A stretch of DNA of 64,000 nucleotides from Solitalea longa (lineage in GTDB: Bacteria; Bacteroidota; Bacteroidia; Sphingobacteriales; Sphingobacteriaceae), in contig NZ_PQVF01000010.1 in assembly GCF_002920915.1 (NCBI RefSeq), positions 1-64,000 on the forward strand, in the 5' to 3' direction. A program made the translations under genes and the position numbers. Positions 8,467 to 17,419 of the stretch are shown here, one piece after another. Each line of letters starts with the position of its first letter. Within the stretch, counting starts at the first letter, position 1. Under the pieces are notes generated by a model that worked only from the letters and a program-made list of their open reading frames with translations, was not told where the DNA came from and did no database searches.

Positions 8467-8931
8467 ATGAGTGCAGTAATTGACAGAGTAACCGCCTTAG
8501 TTGAAGAAAAAATTGCAGATACTGATTTGTTTATAGTTGACATTAAAATGTTGCCAAACAACAAGTTAATGATACTTATAGATGGAGATTCGGGTGTAGG
8601 CATCGACAAATGTGTGGGTATTAGCAGGCACGTTGGGTTTCATTTGGAAGAAGAGAATGTGATCGATCATGCTTATACCCTTGAAGTTTCTTCACCAGGT
8701 TTGGATTATCCATTAAAACTTCAGCGTCAGTTTGCCAAAAATATTGGGCGAACAGTAATGGTGAAAATGAACGACGGTGCAAAAAGAGAAGGAAAGCTGC
8801 TTGCATCATCAGAAAAGGCTGTCGTCATTGAAGAAACTGTTAAAGAAAAAGGCAAAAAGGCTGCTTTGGTTGAAAACGAAATTGGCTTTGACCAAATAAC
8901 CGAAATTAAGGTAACAGTTAGTTTTAAGTAA
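8467..8931 (+). CDS. rimP: Ribosome maturation factor RimP
   Basis: Assists maturation of the 30S subunit. The product has 154 residues, the usual size. The N-terminal half contains the DxxxLDLTIDG-like stretch (here MILIDGDSGVGIDKCVGISRHVG) followed by YTLEVSSPGLDYPL, the best conserved RimP signature. The C-terminal half is the small beta-barrel with KMNDGAKREGKLLASSEKAVVIEE. It is the first gene of the classical rimP-nusA-infB operon and is followed by nusA after 50 bases. The ATG at 8467 is the first start after the leader hairpin. Confidence 0.95.
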   Translation: MSAVIDRVTALVEEKIADTDLFIVDIKMLPNNKLMILIDGDSGVGIDKCVGISRHVGFHLEEENVIDHAYTLEVSSPGLDYPLKLQRQFAKNIGRTVMVKMNDGAKREGKLLASSEKAVVIEETVKEKGKKAALVENEIGFDQITEIKVTVSFK

Positions 8932-8981
8932 AGAATAAGGAGCGATTTAATCATCATCCTAAAAAATAATAAGGTTTAAAA

Positions 8982-10220
8982 ATGAGCAATATCAATTTGA
9001 TTGACTCCTTTTCGGAGTTTAAGCAATTCAAGAACATTGACAGACCAACCATGATGAGTGTGCTGGAAGACGTTTTCCGCAGCATGTTGCGTCGTAAATA
9101 CGGTACAGATGAAAACTGTGACGTGATTTTGAACACCGAAAACGGTGACCTTGAAATTTGGCGTACCCGTAAAGTTATGGAAGATGGGTTTTCTGAAGAT
9201 GATGCTTTAGAAGTTGAACTTGCGGAAGCTAAATTAATTGACCCTGAACTTGAAGTAGGAGATGATGCCATTGAGCAAATCACTCTTGAAAGCTTTGGTC
9301 GACGCGCTATTTTGGCGGCTCGCCAAACCTTGGTTTCTCGTATCATGGAGCTCGAAAAAGACGATATCTACAAGAAATATAAAGATCGGGTAGGTGAAAT
9401 TGTGGTAGGTGAGGTTTATCAGGTATGGAAAAAGGAAATTCTGGTACTTGATGAGGAAGGAAATGAATTACTGCTCCCTAAAACTGAGCAGATCCCTGCT
9501 GATTTCTACAAAAAAGGCGATAGCATCCGTGCAGTTGTTCTTAAAGTGGAAATGATCAACAATAATCCGAAAATTATCATTTCTCGTATTGCTCCGGCAT
9601 TTTTACAACGTTTATTCGAACTCGAAGTTCCTGAGATCTTCGATGGCTTGATCAGCATTAAGAAAATTGTTCGTGAGCCTGGAGAGCGTGCAAAAGTGGC
9701 TGTTGAATCATTTGACGACCGTATTGACCCTGTAGGTGCCTGTGTGGGTATGAAAGGTTCTCGTATTCATGGTATTGTTCGCGAATTGCGCAACGAAAAC
9801 ATTGATGTGATTAACTATACCAACAATGCGTCACTTTATATAACCCGTGCTTTAAGTCCGGCTAAGATCACTTCGATTAAAATCAACGAGGATAAAAAAC
9901 ACGCCTCAGTTTTCTTAAAACCTGACCAGGTTTCTTTGGCAATTGGTAAAGGAGGACATAATATAAAATTGGCCGGAAAATTGACTGGTTATGATATTGA
10001 TGTGTTCCGCGATGTTGAAGAGTTGGATGAGGAAGACGTTGATTTGGAAGAATTCTCAGATGAGATTGACGGATGGGTAATTGACGAATTGAAAGCCATT
10101 GGATGCGATAGCGCGAAGAGCGTATTAGCACTTTCGGTTGATGAATTAGTGAAACGTACAGATTTGGAAGAAGAAACAATAAAAGATGTTTTATCGATTC
10201 TTCGTTCGGAATTTGAATAA
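8982..10220 (+). CDS. nusA: Transcription termination/antitermination factor NusA
   Basis: RNA-polymerase-associated factor that controls pausing, intrinsic termination and antitermination. The 412 residues contain the N-terminal RNAP-binding domain (1-125), the S1 domain (about 135-200, GEIVVGEVYQVWKKEIL), two KH domains (about 230-345) with VGACVGMKGSRI and LAIGKGGHNIKLAGKL, and a short acidic C-terminal helix-hairpin-helix region (about 350-412) resembling one repeat of the E. coli acidic domain. It follows rimP by 50 bases. After its stop there is a perfect 14-bp hairpin without a U tract, then infB, so transcription probably continues. Confidence 0.96.
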   Translation: MSNINLIDSFSEFKQFKNIDRPTMMSVLEDVFRSMLRRKYGTDENCDVILNTENGDLEIWRTRKVMEDGFSEDDALEVELAEAKLIDPELEVGDDAIEQITLESFGRRAILAARQTLVSRIMELEKDDIYKKYKDRVGEIVVGEVYQVWKKEILVLDEEGNELLLPKTEQIPADFYKKGDSIRAVVLKVEMINNNPKIIISRIAPAFLQRLFELEVPEIFDGLISIKKIVREPGERAKVAVESFDDRIDPVGACVGMKGSRIHGIVRELRNENIDVINYTNNASLYITRALSPAKITSIKINEDKKHASVFLKPDQVSLAIGKGGHNIKLAGKLTGYDIDVFRDVEELDEEDVDLEEFSDEIDGWVIDELKAIGCDSAKSVLALSVDELVKRTDLEEETIKDVLSILRSEFE

Positions 10221-10230
10221 TATATAAAAG

Positions 10231-10266
10231 CTTACAGCCTTTTACCAGGAAATAAAAGGCTGTAAG
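10231..10266 (+). promoter_or_regulatory. Perfect 14-bp hairpin between nusA and infB
   Basis: CTTACAGCCTTTTA (10231-10244) pairs perfectly with TAAAAGGCTGTAAG (10253-10266) around an eight-base loop. It begins ten bases after the nusA stop. TATTAAATG follows instead of a U tract, so it is unlikely to be an efficient intrinsic terminator. It could be an RNA processing or stability site. Confidence 0.65.
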
Positions 10267-10435
10267 TATTAAATGCTCATTTGAGCTTGGTTGTTGTGAT
10301 GATAACCTTTTGAAATTGCCTCTGTAAGTACAACATGCAATGATTTTTAATAAGTAAAACAGTTTTAAATTAAGCCGGATAGCGGTTAACTGATAACTTA
10401 TAACTATTTTTACAGTCGAATTCTAAATATTAAGA

Positions 10436-13400
10436 ATGTCAGAAGACAAACAATATCAATTATTTAAAGTTGCCAAGGAACTTAATATCGGTTTAAATAC
10501 AGCCGTTGAACACCTTAACAAAAAAGGATATAAGGTGGATGGTAAACCTACCACAAAGATCAACGATGAGATGTATGATATTCTGCAGAAAGAGTTTCAT
10601 ATTGGTAAAGTTATTAAAGAAGAAGCTAAGCATATTCACGTAGGAAAAGTGCGCCGTGATGAAGTGTCGATCGATGAATCACTGCTTGAGAAACCTAAGA
10701 TGAAGGATGAAGAGCCGGAAGAAATTTTAATTAAAAATGTTTCAATTTCACACCCGGTTTCAGATAAACCTAAATTAGAAGAACCAAAATCAATTACCGA
10801 AACTGAATCCCCAAGTTCTTTACCCGAAATTACTCCAATTAGTGCAGGCGAAGAAATTCCTGGTGTAAAAGTTATTGGTAAAATTGATTTGGATGCTTTA
10901 AATCCGAAGAAAAAAGCTCAGAAAGAAGAGCCTGTAGCTGAAAAAACTGTTGAACCAGCTCCTATTGTGGAAGAGAAAAAGGTAGAGAAGATTGAAAAGG
11001 TAGAAAAAGTTGAAATCGAGCCGGTTCAGACGCAAAAAACAGTTGAAGAAAAACCTGTTGAACAACTTAAACCGGAACAACCAGAAGTTCCTCAATCACC
11101 TGTGAAGGAAGAAAAGAAACCCATAGAAGCCTCAAAAGAATCAAAAGAGGAAGTAACACCTAAGGTTGTTGCGGAATCTCCTAGCGAGGGTGCTGATAAA
11201 GACAATGAAGTTATTCGTGCCCGCGCACAACGTTTGAGCGGACCTAACATCGTTGGTAAAATTCAATTACCGGTAGAGCGTAAAAGTCAGCCGGTTGCTT
11301 CGTCATCTGATAATGATCGCCATAAACGTAAGCGCAAACGTAAAGAATCGGGACCAAATCCTGTTCAGGGTGCGCAAGGCGGTGGTCAGGGACAAGGCCA
11401 AGGTCAAGGACAAGGTCAGGGTGGACAACGTCACCATGGTCCGGGCCAAGGACAAGGTCAGGGTGGACAACGCCACGGACAGGGTCAAGGTCAGGGACAA
11501 GGTGGACAGCGTCACGGACAAGGTCCAGGTCAAGGACAAGGCGGACAACGTCATGGGCAAGGTCAGGGTCATGGACAACCAGGCCAAGGTGGCGACAGAC
11601 GCTTTGATAACAGAGGCCCTCGTCATGATAACCGAGGTGCTGGCCATCAACGTCCAGAAAAAGAAGAGGTTGACGAGAAAAAAGTTCAGGAACAAATTAA
11701 GCAGACACTTGCAAAATTAACCGGTGCTGGTAAGCAGAATAAATTTGCTGCCGGACGTAAACACCGCCGTCAGAAACGCGACGATTACGCGCAATCGATG
11801 GAAGAGAAAATGATGCAAGACGAACTGGAATCGAAAGTATTAAAGGTTACCGAGTTCGTAACGGCTAATGAATTGGCAAACATGATGGATGTGCCGGTTA
11901 CCAAAGTAATTGGAACCTGTATGTCACTCGGTATGTTCGTTTCAATTAACCAGCGCTTGGATGCTGAAGCCCTTACGATCGTAGCTGACGAGTTCGGATA
12001 TACGGTAGAGTTTGTATCTGTGGATGTTCAGGAAGAGATCGAGGAGGATGTTGACGATCCGGCAGATATGGTTGATCGTTCAGCAATCGTTACCGTAATG
12101 GGTCACGTTGACCATGGTAAAACCTCATTGCTTGACTTTATCCGTAAAGCTAACGTAATTGCCGGTGAGGCAGGAGGTATTACCCAGCACATTGGTGCTT
12201 ACGAGGTTAAACTCGATAGCGGCAAAAAGATTACTTTCTTAGATACTCCTGGTCACGAAGCGTTTACCGCAATGCGTGCCCGTGGTGCTAAGATCACTGA
12301 TATTGCAATTATTGTAATTGCGGCTGATGATGCGGTGATGCCTCAAACTGTTGAGGCCATTAACCATGCTCAGGCAGCAGGCGTTCCAATTGTATTTGCA
12401 TTTAATAAAATAGATAGAGAAGGCGCTAATGCTGATCGTATACGTGAGCAATTGGCGGCTATGAATATTTTAGTTGAAGAATGGGGTGGTAAATATCAAA
12501 CCCAGGAAATCTCAGCTAAAAAAGGCTTAAACATCGATCTATTACTTGAAAAAGTATTATTAGAAGCCGAAATCCTAGAATTGAAAGCTAATCCTAACCG
12601 CAGAGCAGTAGGTACTGTAATTGAGGCAGCGTTAGACAAAGGAAGAGGTATTGTAACAACTGTTCTTATCCAAACCGGAACGCTGAACGTTGGAGACCCA
12701 ATTCTTGCGGGTTCACATTCAGGTAGGGTAAAAGCAATGTTCAATGAGCGTGGAGCGAAAGTTGATAAGGCTGGACCTTCATCGCCAGTGTTAGTGTTAG
12801 GTATGCAAGGAGCTCCTCAGGCCGGAGATAGGTTTATTGAGGCGAAGAGCGAGCAGGAGGCTAAAGAAATTGCCAACAAACGTACCCAGTTGCTTCGTGA
12901 GCAAGGTTTACGTACGCAGAAACACATCACATTGGATGAAATTGGACGTCGTTTGGCAATCGGTAACTTTAAAGAGCTTAACATTATCGTTAAAGGTGAT
13001 GTGGATGGTTCGGTTGAAGCCTTGTCAGATTCATTATTGAAACTTTCAACTGAAGAAATTCAGGTTAATATTATCCATAAATCAGTGGGTCAGATCTCTG
13101 ATTCCGATGTATTGCTGGCATCAGCCTCTGATGCAATCATCATCGGCTTCCAGGTTCGTCCTTCAGCAAGTGCCCGTAAATTGGCTGAGCAAGAGCAAAT
13201 CGATATCCGCCCTTACTCAATTATTTACAAGGCTATTGAGGAAATCAAGCTTGCTATGGAAGGTATGCTTTCACCTGAAATTGAAGAGAAAATTGTGGCG
13301 AATGTTGAGATCCGCGAAACCTTTAAAATCACTAAAGTTGGAACCATTGCCGGATGTATGGTATTGGATGGAAAAATCCACCGTAATAACAAAATCCGCA

Positions 13401-13582
13401 TAGTACGTGATGGTGTGGTAGTTCATAATGGTGAATTAGACTCTCTGAAACGCTTTAAAGATGACGTGAAAGAAGTTGCTACCGGTTATGAATGTGGTTT
13501 GAACATTAAAAACTATAATGATATCAAAGTAGGTGATATTGTTGAAGCTTACGAAGAAGTAGAAGTGAAACGTAAACTTTAA
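10436..13582 (+). CDS. infB: Translation initiation factor IF-2
   Basis: GTPase that brings initiator fMet-tRNA to the 30S P site and promotes subunit joining. The 1048 residues include an IF2_N motif at the start ([22 protein letters not shown]), a long low-complexity linker (about 80-430), a second IF2_N domain (about 465-520) and the G domain: G1 GHVDHGKT (556-563), G3 DTPGHE (from Asp603) and G4 NKID (657-660). Domains II, III and the fMet-tRNA-binding C2 domain follow to the C-terminus. The linker contains a Lys/Glu/Pro section and then a Gly-Gln-rich array of [13 protein letters not shown] repeats (about 312-388), unusually regular for IF-2. It ends the rimP-nusA-infB operon and is followed by a strong terminator. 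Confidence 0.97.
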   Translation: MSEDKQYQLFKVAKELNIGLNTAVEHLNKKGYKVDGKPTTKINDEMYDILQKEFHIGKVIKEEAKHIHVGKVRRDEVSIDESLLEKPKMKDEEPEEILIKNVSISHPVSDKPKLEEPKSITETESPSSLPEITPISAGEEIPGVKVIGKIDLDALNPKKKAQKEEPVAEKTVEPAPIVEEKKVEKIEKVEKVEIEPVQTQKTVEEKPVEQLKPEQPEVPQSPVKEEKKPIEASKESKEEVTPKVVAESPSEGADKDNEVIRARAQRLSGPNIVGKIQLPVERKSQPVASSSDNDRHKRKRKRKESGPNPVQGAQGGGQGQGQGQGQGQGGQRHHGPGQGQGQGGQRHGQGQGQGQGGQRHGQGPGQGQGGQRHGQGQGHGQPGQGGDRRFDNRGPRHDNRGAGHQRPEKEEVDEKKVQEQIKQTLAKLTGAGKQNKFAAGRKHRRQKRDDYAQSMEEKMMQDELESKVLKVTEFVTANELANMMDVPVTKVIGTCMSLGMFVSINQRLDAEALTIVADEFGYTVEFVSVDVQEEIEEDVDDPADMVDRSAIVTVMGHVDHGKTSLLDFIRKANVIAGEAGGITQHIGAYEVKLDSGKKITFLDTPGHEAFTAMRARGAKITDIAIIVIAADDAVMPQTVEAINHAQAAGVPIVFAFNKIDREGANADRIREQLAAMNILVEEWGGKYQTQEISAKKGLNIDLLLEKVLLEAEILELKANPNRRAVGTVIEAALDKGRGIVTTVLIQTGTLNVGDPILAGSHSGRVKAMFNERGAKVDKAGPSSPVLVLGMQGAPQAGDRFIEAKSEQEAKEIANKRTQLLREQGLRTQKHITLDEIGRRLAIGNFKELNIIVKGDVDGSVEALSDSLLKLSTEEIQVNIIHKSVGQISDSDVLLASASDAIIIGFQVRPSASARKLAEQEQIDIRPYSIIYKAIEEIKLAMEGMLSPEIEEKIVANVEIRETFKITKVGTIAGCMVLDGKIHRNNKIRIVRDGVVVHNGELDSLKRFKDDVKEVATGYECGLNIKNYNDIKVGDIVEAYEEVEVKRKL
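11371..11600 (+). repeat. In-frame minisatellite coding for a Gly-Gln-Arg-His repeat in infB
   Basis: The DNA repeats units such as GGACAAGGTCAGGGTGGACA and encodes at least four GGQRH(G/H)xGxGQGQ units with a period of 13-14 residues. The array lies in the disordered linker before the second IF2_N domain. Such units can expand or contract by slippage without breaking the frame. Confidence 0.85.
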
Positions 13583-13607
13583 TAGTTTAAGTCAGTTATA
13601 AAATTTG

Positions 13608-13638
13608 AAACGCCCGGTAATCAATTTACCGGGCGTTT
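13608..13638. terminator. Bidirectional-type terminator between infB and the glycan cluster
   Basis: A perfect 13-bp stem (AAACGCCCGGTAA and complement) with loop TCAAT lies between the convergent infB and the DUF268 gene. A T-rich tail is present on the plus side (TCTGTTTT). Confidence 0.88.
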
Positions 13639-13670
13639 CTGTTTTATAAAATGAAGTTTTTACCCTGGTT

Positions 13671-14408
13671 TTATTTTTTCTGAAACCAAAAGCACCCGCA
13701 TCCGTAATTCTGTTTGGCAATTAATTCAGCATTCGGGAATTGCACTAATCCACCATCTTCTTCGTTTTCAGGAATTAAACTAAAGTCTTTTAACTCGAAA
13801 TTTGAAAACGCCGCTATGATTTGATCCGGAGTATAGATTCTGTGGGCATTAAAACATATTTTGGCTTCGGCACCTGTAGGAACAACAATTAGCAGATTGC
13901 CACCTGGTTTTACAACTCTTGCGAGTTCTTTAAAAGCTTTTAAGTCTCCATCATAATCCAAAGGGTCTCCGTATCTGCCCAGGCCCACATGTTCAACTGT
14001 ATGCATACATGACAAAGACTCTATAGAGTTAGATTCAAAATGAAGATTCGTTAAATCTGCTGATTTACATACTAACGAATCCAGCTCAAGAACTGCTGGT
14101 CTGTAATCATAAAATTCAACTGGCGTAAATGCCGATAACATACTGCAAAAATGCAATGTGGAAGAAATATCAACATGCACTTTGGGGTCAATTTTCTTTA
14201 TAATTCGAACTGCCCAGGCCGGATGATAGATGTAATGCCGATCAAAATTGGTTTGACCGGTGTTGTCATACAAGCATGGTTGCAAATTCTCATTTGATAA
14301 ATCAAACCTTATGGTTTTTGATTTGGCTAAACTTTGAAATTGTTTATAACTCTTATTAAATAAGGAATATTTTTTAGAAGGAAATAGCTTTTTGAGAGAT
14401 ATAGGCAT
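13671..14408 (-). CDS. DUF268 / methyltransferase-like protein
   Basis: A 245-residue protein with features of the DUF268 family, which is related to class I SAM-dependent methyltransferases. Visible are an HVDISSTLHF segment, FYDYRPAVLELD in place of the usual acidic loop, the SMHTVEHVGLGRYGDPLDYDGD core and ARVVKPGGNLLIVVPTG, the typical post-core beta strand. The C-terminus is Gly/Cys-rich (NYGCGCFWFQKK). Members occur in polysaccharide gene clusters, and this one follows a fucosyltransferase gene with only 12 bases between, so modification of a glycan is inferred. Activity and substrate are unknown. It is the last gene of a three-gene minus-strand operon. Confidence 0.75.
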   Translation of the reverse strand: MPISLKKLFPSKKYSLFNKSYKQFQSLAKSKTIRFDLSNENLQPCLYDNTGQTNFDRHYIYHPAWAVRIIKKIDPKVHVDISSTLHFCSMLSAFTPVEFYDYRPAVLELDSLVCKSADLTNLHFESNSIESLSCMHTVEHVGLGRYGDPLDYDGDLKAFKELARVVKPGGNLLIVVPTGAEAKICFNAHRIYTPDQIIAAFSNFELKDFSLIPENEEDGGLVQFPNAELIAKQNYGCGCFWFQKK

Positions 14409-14420
14409 ATGTAATTGGGT

Positions 14421-15311
14421 TTATATTTTGATCCAGGAATCTAATATCAAGCCATGATACGTGTATTCCGGATTATTAGTCCATTTTTTAGGTGATATGA
14501 TAATTTTGTTCGGATTTTGATTTAACCATGCTGCCCACCAGCTAAAACTACTGTTAGCGATTATATTATGTTTACAACGACTCATCAATTGCATGTCGAC
14601 ATAACTTTGTGCATTGGTATTGTTGTTTATAAACTTAAAGCCGTCTTCCTTTAAGGTTTCTTTGCACCATTCAATATCATTAGAAAAAACGAAGAAAACA
14701 GGATTTTCAATGGTTGTTTTTATAATTGATATTGCTGTTTGGTAGTATTCTAAAGTTGTAATATTTCCTAATAATGGATGGTTCACATAATCCCCCCTTC
14801 TAATGTGAATACTAACACTATTACATGATTCAATTTCTTGTAAAATGGCCTTATTCTCATCATCAAGTGGTTTGGTGAAGGTGAAGTCAGAAACAAGTGA
14901 ATCTTTAATAGTTTCAAAGTATTTTTCACATTGCCAATAACCCCAAAAGTATCGAACACTTTTGTCGCCCTCTGAATAAATTTGCGGATCAAAGTTGAAC
15001 TCTGTCTTCTCGTGATAATAAGCTTTTTTTAAACCTGAAATCCGTCTTAGTTTTCTATAGTACCAGTTATTATTTGAACCGTGTTTATCTAGTAATTTTG
15101 ATTCGAAGTTACTTGCTTTTTTAAGTTGAATATAAAATACTTTATCCAACTCAAATCCATAATGAAGATCGTATGAATGGAAATCAGAAAGGTCGGCTTT
15201 AACATTGCTGTAGCATTCGCTAAGAGATTTATAAAAGGCATATTGAAACATCTGATTGCCCAGGCCCCCTAGAAATTTCACAATTTTAAGATTGCGGTGA
15301 AATAATAACAT
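14421..15311 (-). CDS. GT11 family alpha-1,2-fucosyltransferase
   Basis: Transfers a fucose residue, normally from GDP-L-fucose, to galactose in alpha-1,2 linkage. The 296 residues carry the GT11 motifs: GGLGNQMFQYAF near the N-terminus (donor site), SIHIRRGDYV in the middle, FSNDIEWCKETL and the C-terminal NSSFSWWAAWLN. The ATG is directly adjacent to the stop of the upstream glycosyltransferase (TAAATG), which suggests translational coupling. It probably adds fucose to a surface polysaccharide or O-antigen repeat. No GDP-fucose synthesis genes (gmd, fcl) are in the window, so the donor must come from elsewhere. Confidence 0.9.
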   Translation of the reverse strand: MLLFHRNLKIVKFLGGLGNQMFQYAFYKSLSECYSNVKADLSDFHSYDLHYGFELDKVFYIQLKKASNFESKLLDKHGSNNNWYYRKLRRISGLKKAYYHEKTEFNFDPQIYSEGDKSVRYFWGYWQCEKYFETIKDSLVSDFTFTKPLDDENKAILQEIESCNSVSIHIRRGDYVNHPLLGNITTLEYYQTAISIIKTTIENPVFFVFSNDIEWCKETLKEDGFKFINNNTNAQSYVDMQLMSRCKHNIIANSSFSWWAAWLNQNPNKIIISPKKWTNNPEYTYHGLILDSWIKI

Positions 15312-16331
15312 TTATGCTTGAAATGTATTTTTAATACTTTTTTTAATTAATCTGCGCAGTTGCTTTAAAGAGCAATGTTTAAACTCAAATAGTTCGGAGT
15401 ATATAAATGAGGATAAAATATTCTTTTGTTTACTTTTCATCAGTACTTTAAACCAGTAATCTAATACCATTTTGTTAAAATGAACGGTATTATAGAGCCC
15501 TGCTTTGCTGTTTAATTGATGTGCTTTTACCAGAAAAGTGTGATAATCATTTAAGGAATATTCTGAAAAACTATTGGATGATAGTGCTGTATGTATATCA
15601 TCATTGATTTGAGTACTGTCGAAATTCAATTTTTCTCTTCTATGCTTCAAAATAATTTTAACAAACACTTTTAATCGTTCAGATTTTGAATCTGAGCCAA
15701 TTGAAATATTGTTGTTATGAATTCTATAAGAGATGAGGAACTTGTCCAAATTAGTTAAAGTGTGTTTTTCGCTAATCCGAGCCCAAAGATCATAATCTTC
15801 AGCTAATTCAAAAGAAGATGAAAAACGAAACTCTTTAGCAATGACTGTTCTGATCATCATTGTTGAGTTTACAAAGGTATTCTGGAAGAACAGCTTACTT
15901 TTTATCTCTGTGGCGTTGGTACATGTAAGAATTTTTCCTGTAGCCTGGCCGTTTTCATCAATAATAATTGCATGTCCTCCGCAACCTGCAAAGGCCTTAT
16001 TATTGTCGAGAAAGTCACATTGAATGCTAATTCGATTTAAATCACAAACATCATCACTATCCAAAAAAGCAAGGTATTCTCCGAAGGCTTCACTTATCCC
16101 TTTGTTTCGTGTGTACGTAAGGCCTTTATTTAAGCCATTACTCAATAAACGTATTCTAATATCCTGAAAAGAATTGATAATTTCCAAACTGTTGTCAGTA
16201 GAACCATCATCAATAATTAAAAGCTCAAAGTTTGAAAAGGTTTGGTCAAGTATGCTTTTTATTGCTTGCCCCACATATGCAGCGCTGTTATAAACCGGAA
16301 CTAAAATGGTAACTTTGGGCCTCTCTATCAT
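15312..16331 (-). CDS. GT2 family glycosyltransferase
   Basis: Inverting GT-A fold glycosyltransferase that builds a surface polysaccharide from nucleotide sugars. The N-terminal catalytic domain (about 7-230) starts VTILVPVYNSAAYVGQAI, with the nucleotide-binding LLIIDDGSTDNS and the metal-binding LAFLDSDDV (DxD). The C-terminal 110 residues are helical and unassigned. It is the first gene of the operon with the GT11 gene and the DUF268 gene. A -7 element lies just upstream on the same strand. Sugar specificity cannot be read from the sequence. Confidence 0.88.
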   Translation of the reverse strand: MIERPKVTILVPVYNSAAYVGQAIKSILDQTFSNFELLIIDDGSTDNSLEIINSFQDIRIRLLSNGLNKGLTYTRNKGISEAFGEYLAFLDSDDVCDLNRISIQCDFLDNNKAFAGCGGHAIIIDENGQATGKILTCTNATEIKSKLFFQNTFVNSTMMIRTVIAKEFRFSSSFELAEDYDLWARISEKHTLTNLDKFLISYRIHNNNISIGSDSKSERLKVFVKIILKHRREKLNFDSTQINDDIHTALSSNSFSEYSLNDYHTFLVKAHQLNSKAGLYNTVHFNKMVLDYWFKVLMKSKQKNILSSFIYSELFEFKHCSLKQLRRLIKKSIKNTFQA

Positions 16332-16350
16332 TACGTTTTGTTATTCAAAG

Positions 16351-16359
16351 GCAAAATTA
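16351..16359 (-). promoter_or_regulatory. Bacteroidota -7 element for the GT2-GT11-DUF268 operon
   Basis: On the minus strand the sequence is TAATTTTGC, matching TAnnTTTGC. It lies about 20 bases before the start codon in the 53-base divergent region shared with the plus-strand glycosyltransferase. A TTG is present 23 bases upstream. Confidence 0.45.
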
Positions 16360-16384
16360 TAAATATATACGCAGACTTCGCACA

Positions 16385-17353
16385 ATGAACATCAATATGG
16401 AACCTTTAGTATCGGTCATTATTCCTTCATACAACTACGGTAATTTAATTTCAGAAACCATAAAAAATGTTTTAGCTCAATCTTACACAAATATTGAAAT
16501 AATTGTTATTGATGATGGCTCATTGGATAATACTGCTAGTGTGGTGAGTGAGCTGATTGAATCTGATAACCGAATTAACTATTTCTATCAGGAAAATAAA
16601 GGCTTAAGTGCAGCTCGTAACCTGGGCATAAAATGCGCAAAAGGTGATTTTTGTTTGTTTTTAGATGCAGATGATCTCATATCTCCAGATAAAATAAAAT
16701 TACATGTAGAACATTTTGATCAACAACCACACATAGATATTTCTTATAGCAGATTTTGGTATTTTAAAAATAATATAGAGGAGCGGTTTTCAACACTAAA
16801 TCTCGAAACCTCGGAGTGGATGAAAGTACTTGATGGGGATTACAAAAATGTGTTCCCTGCTTTTCTGACTTCAAACAATATGGTTGTTCATTCAGCAGTT
16901 GTAAGAAAGAGCTTAATTGATAAAACAGGCTTCTTTAATACTGATATGAAATCTCTGGAGGATTGGGATTATTGGTTACGGTGTTTGTATAATGGGGCTT
17001 ACATTAGTTTTCTGAATAACGAACAGGCTTATGTTTTAACCCGAGTTCATTCTATTAGTATGAGTACGAATAGAAGCAAAATGCACTACTATGAATATCT
17101 TTTACGATCTAATATTGAGGATAAAGTTTATTTAGAGTATTTAAATGAGAAATTTTATCCGAAGTATATGGAGGTAACGAAACCATTAGTGAAAAAAATC
17201 TATAAATATAGAATTCTCAGAAATGGCTTCTTTAACATAAATGATTTAAAGATTATTGCAAATAGAATAGGTGTTCCTAAATTAATACAAGTATACTTTA
17301 GCGCGTTTAATGAATGGATAAAACACCCTAAAGCCCTAATGACTAGAAGTTAA
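16385..17353 (+). CDS. GT2 family glycosyltransferase
   Basis: The 322-residue enzyme has the GT2 catalytic signature: VSVIIPSYNYGNLISETI, IIVIDDGSLDNT, and LFLDADDLI as the DxD metal site. SLEDWDYWLRCL is the usual acceptor-side motif containing the putative catalytic Asp. It is the only plus-strand gene in the glycan block and is transcribed divergently from the GT2-GT11-DUF268 operon. A second ATG four codons later (MEPLVSV) could also be the start. Role in surface-glycan assembly is inferred from neighbours; sugar and acceptor are unknown. Confidence 0.88.
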   Translation: MNINMEPLVSVIIPSYNYGNLISETIKNVLAQSYTNIEIIVIDDGSLDNTASVVSELIESDNRINYFYQENKGLSAARNLGIKCAKGDFCLFLDADDLISPDKIKLHVEHFDQQPHIDISYSRFWYFKNNIEERFSTLNLETSEWMKVLDGDYKNVFPAFLTSNNMVVHSAVVRKSLIDKTGFFNTDMKSLEDWDYWLRCLYNGAYISFLNNEQAYVLTRVHSISMSTNRSKMHYYEYLLRSNIEDKVYLEYLNEKFYPKYMEVTKPLVKKIYKYRILRNGFFNINDLKIIANRIGVPKLIQVYFSAFNEWIKHPKALMTRS

Positions 17354-17419
17354 GGACTAAAAACAGGTTAATATCGACAAGGGTTATTAATTGCTTACCT
17401 TCAATTTGCTTATCGCTTT

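Noticed and set aside
11295-11720. 141-codon ORF and its antisense partner inside infB
   Set aside because: They are open only because of the low-complexity repeat of infB ([13 protein letters not shown]-like product).
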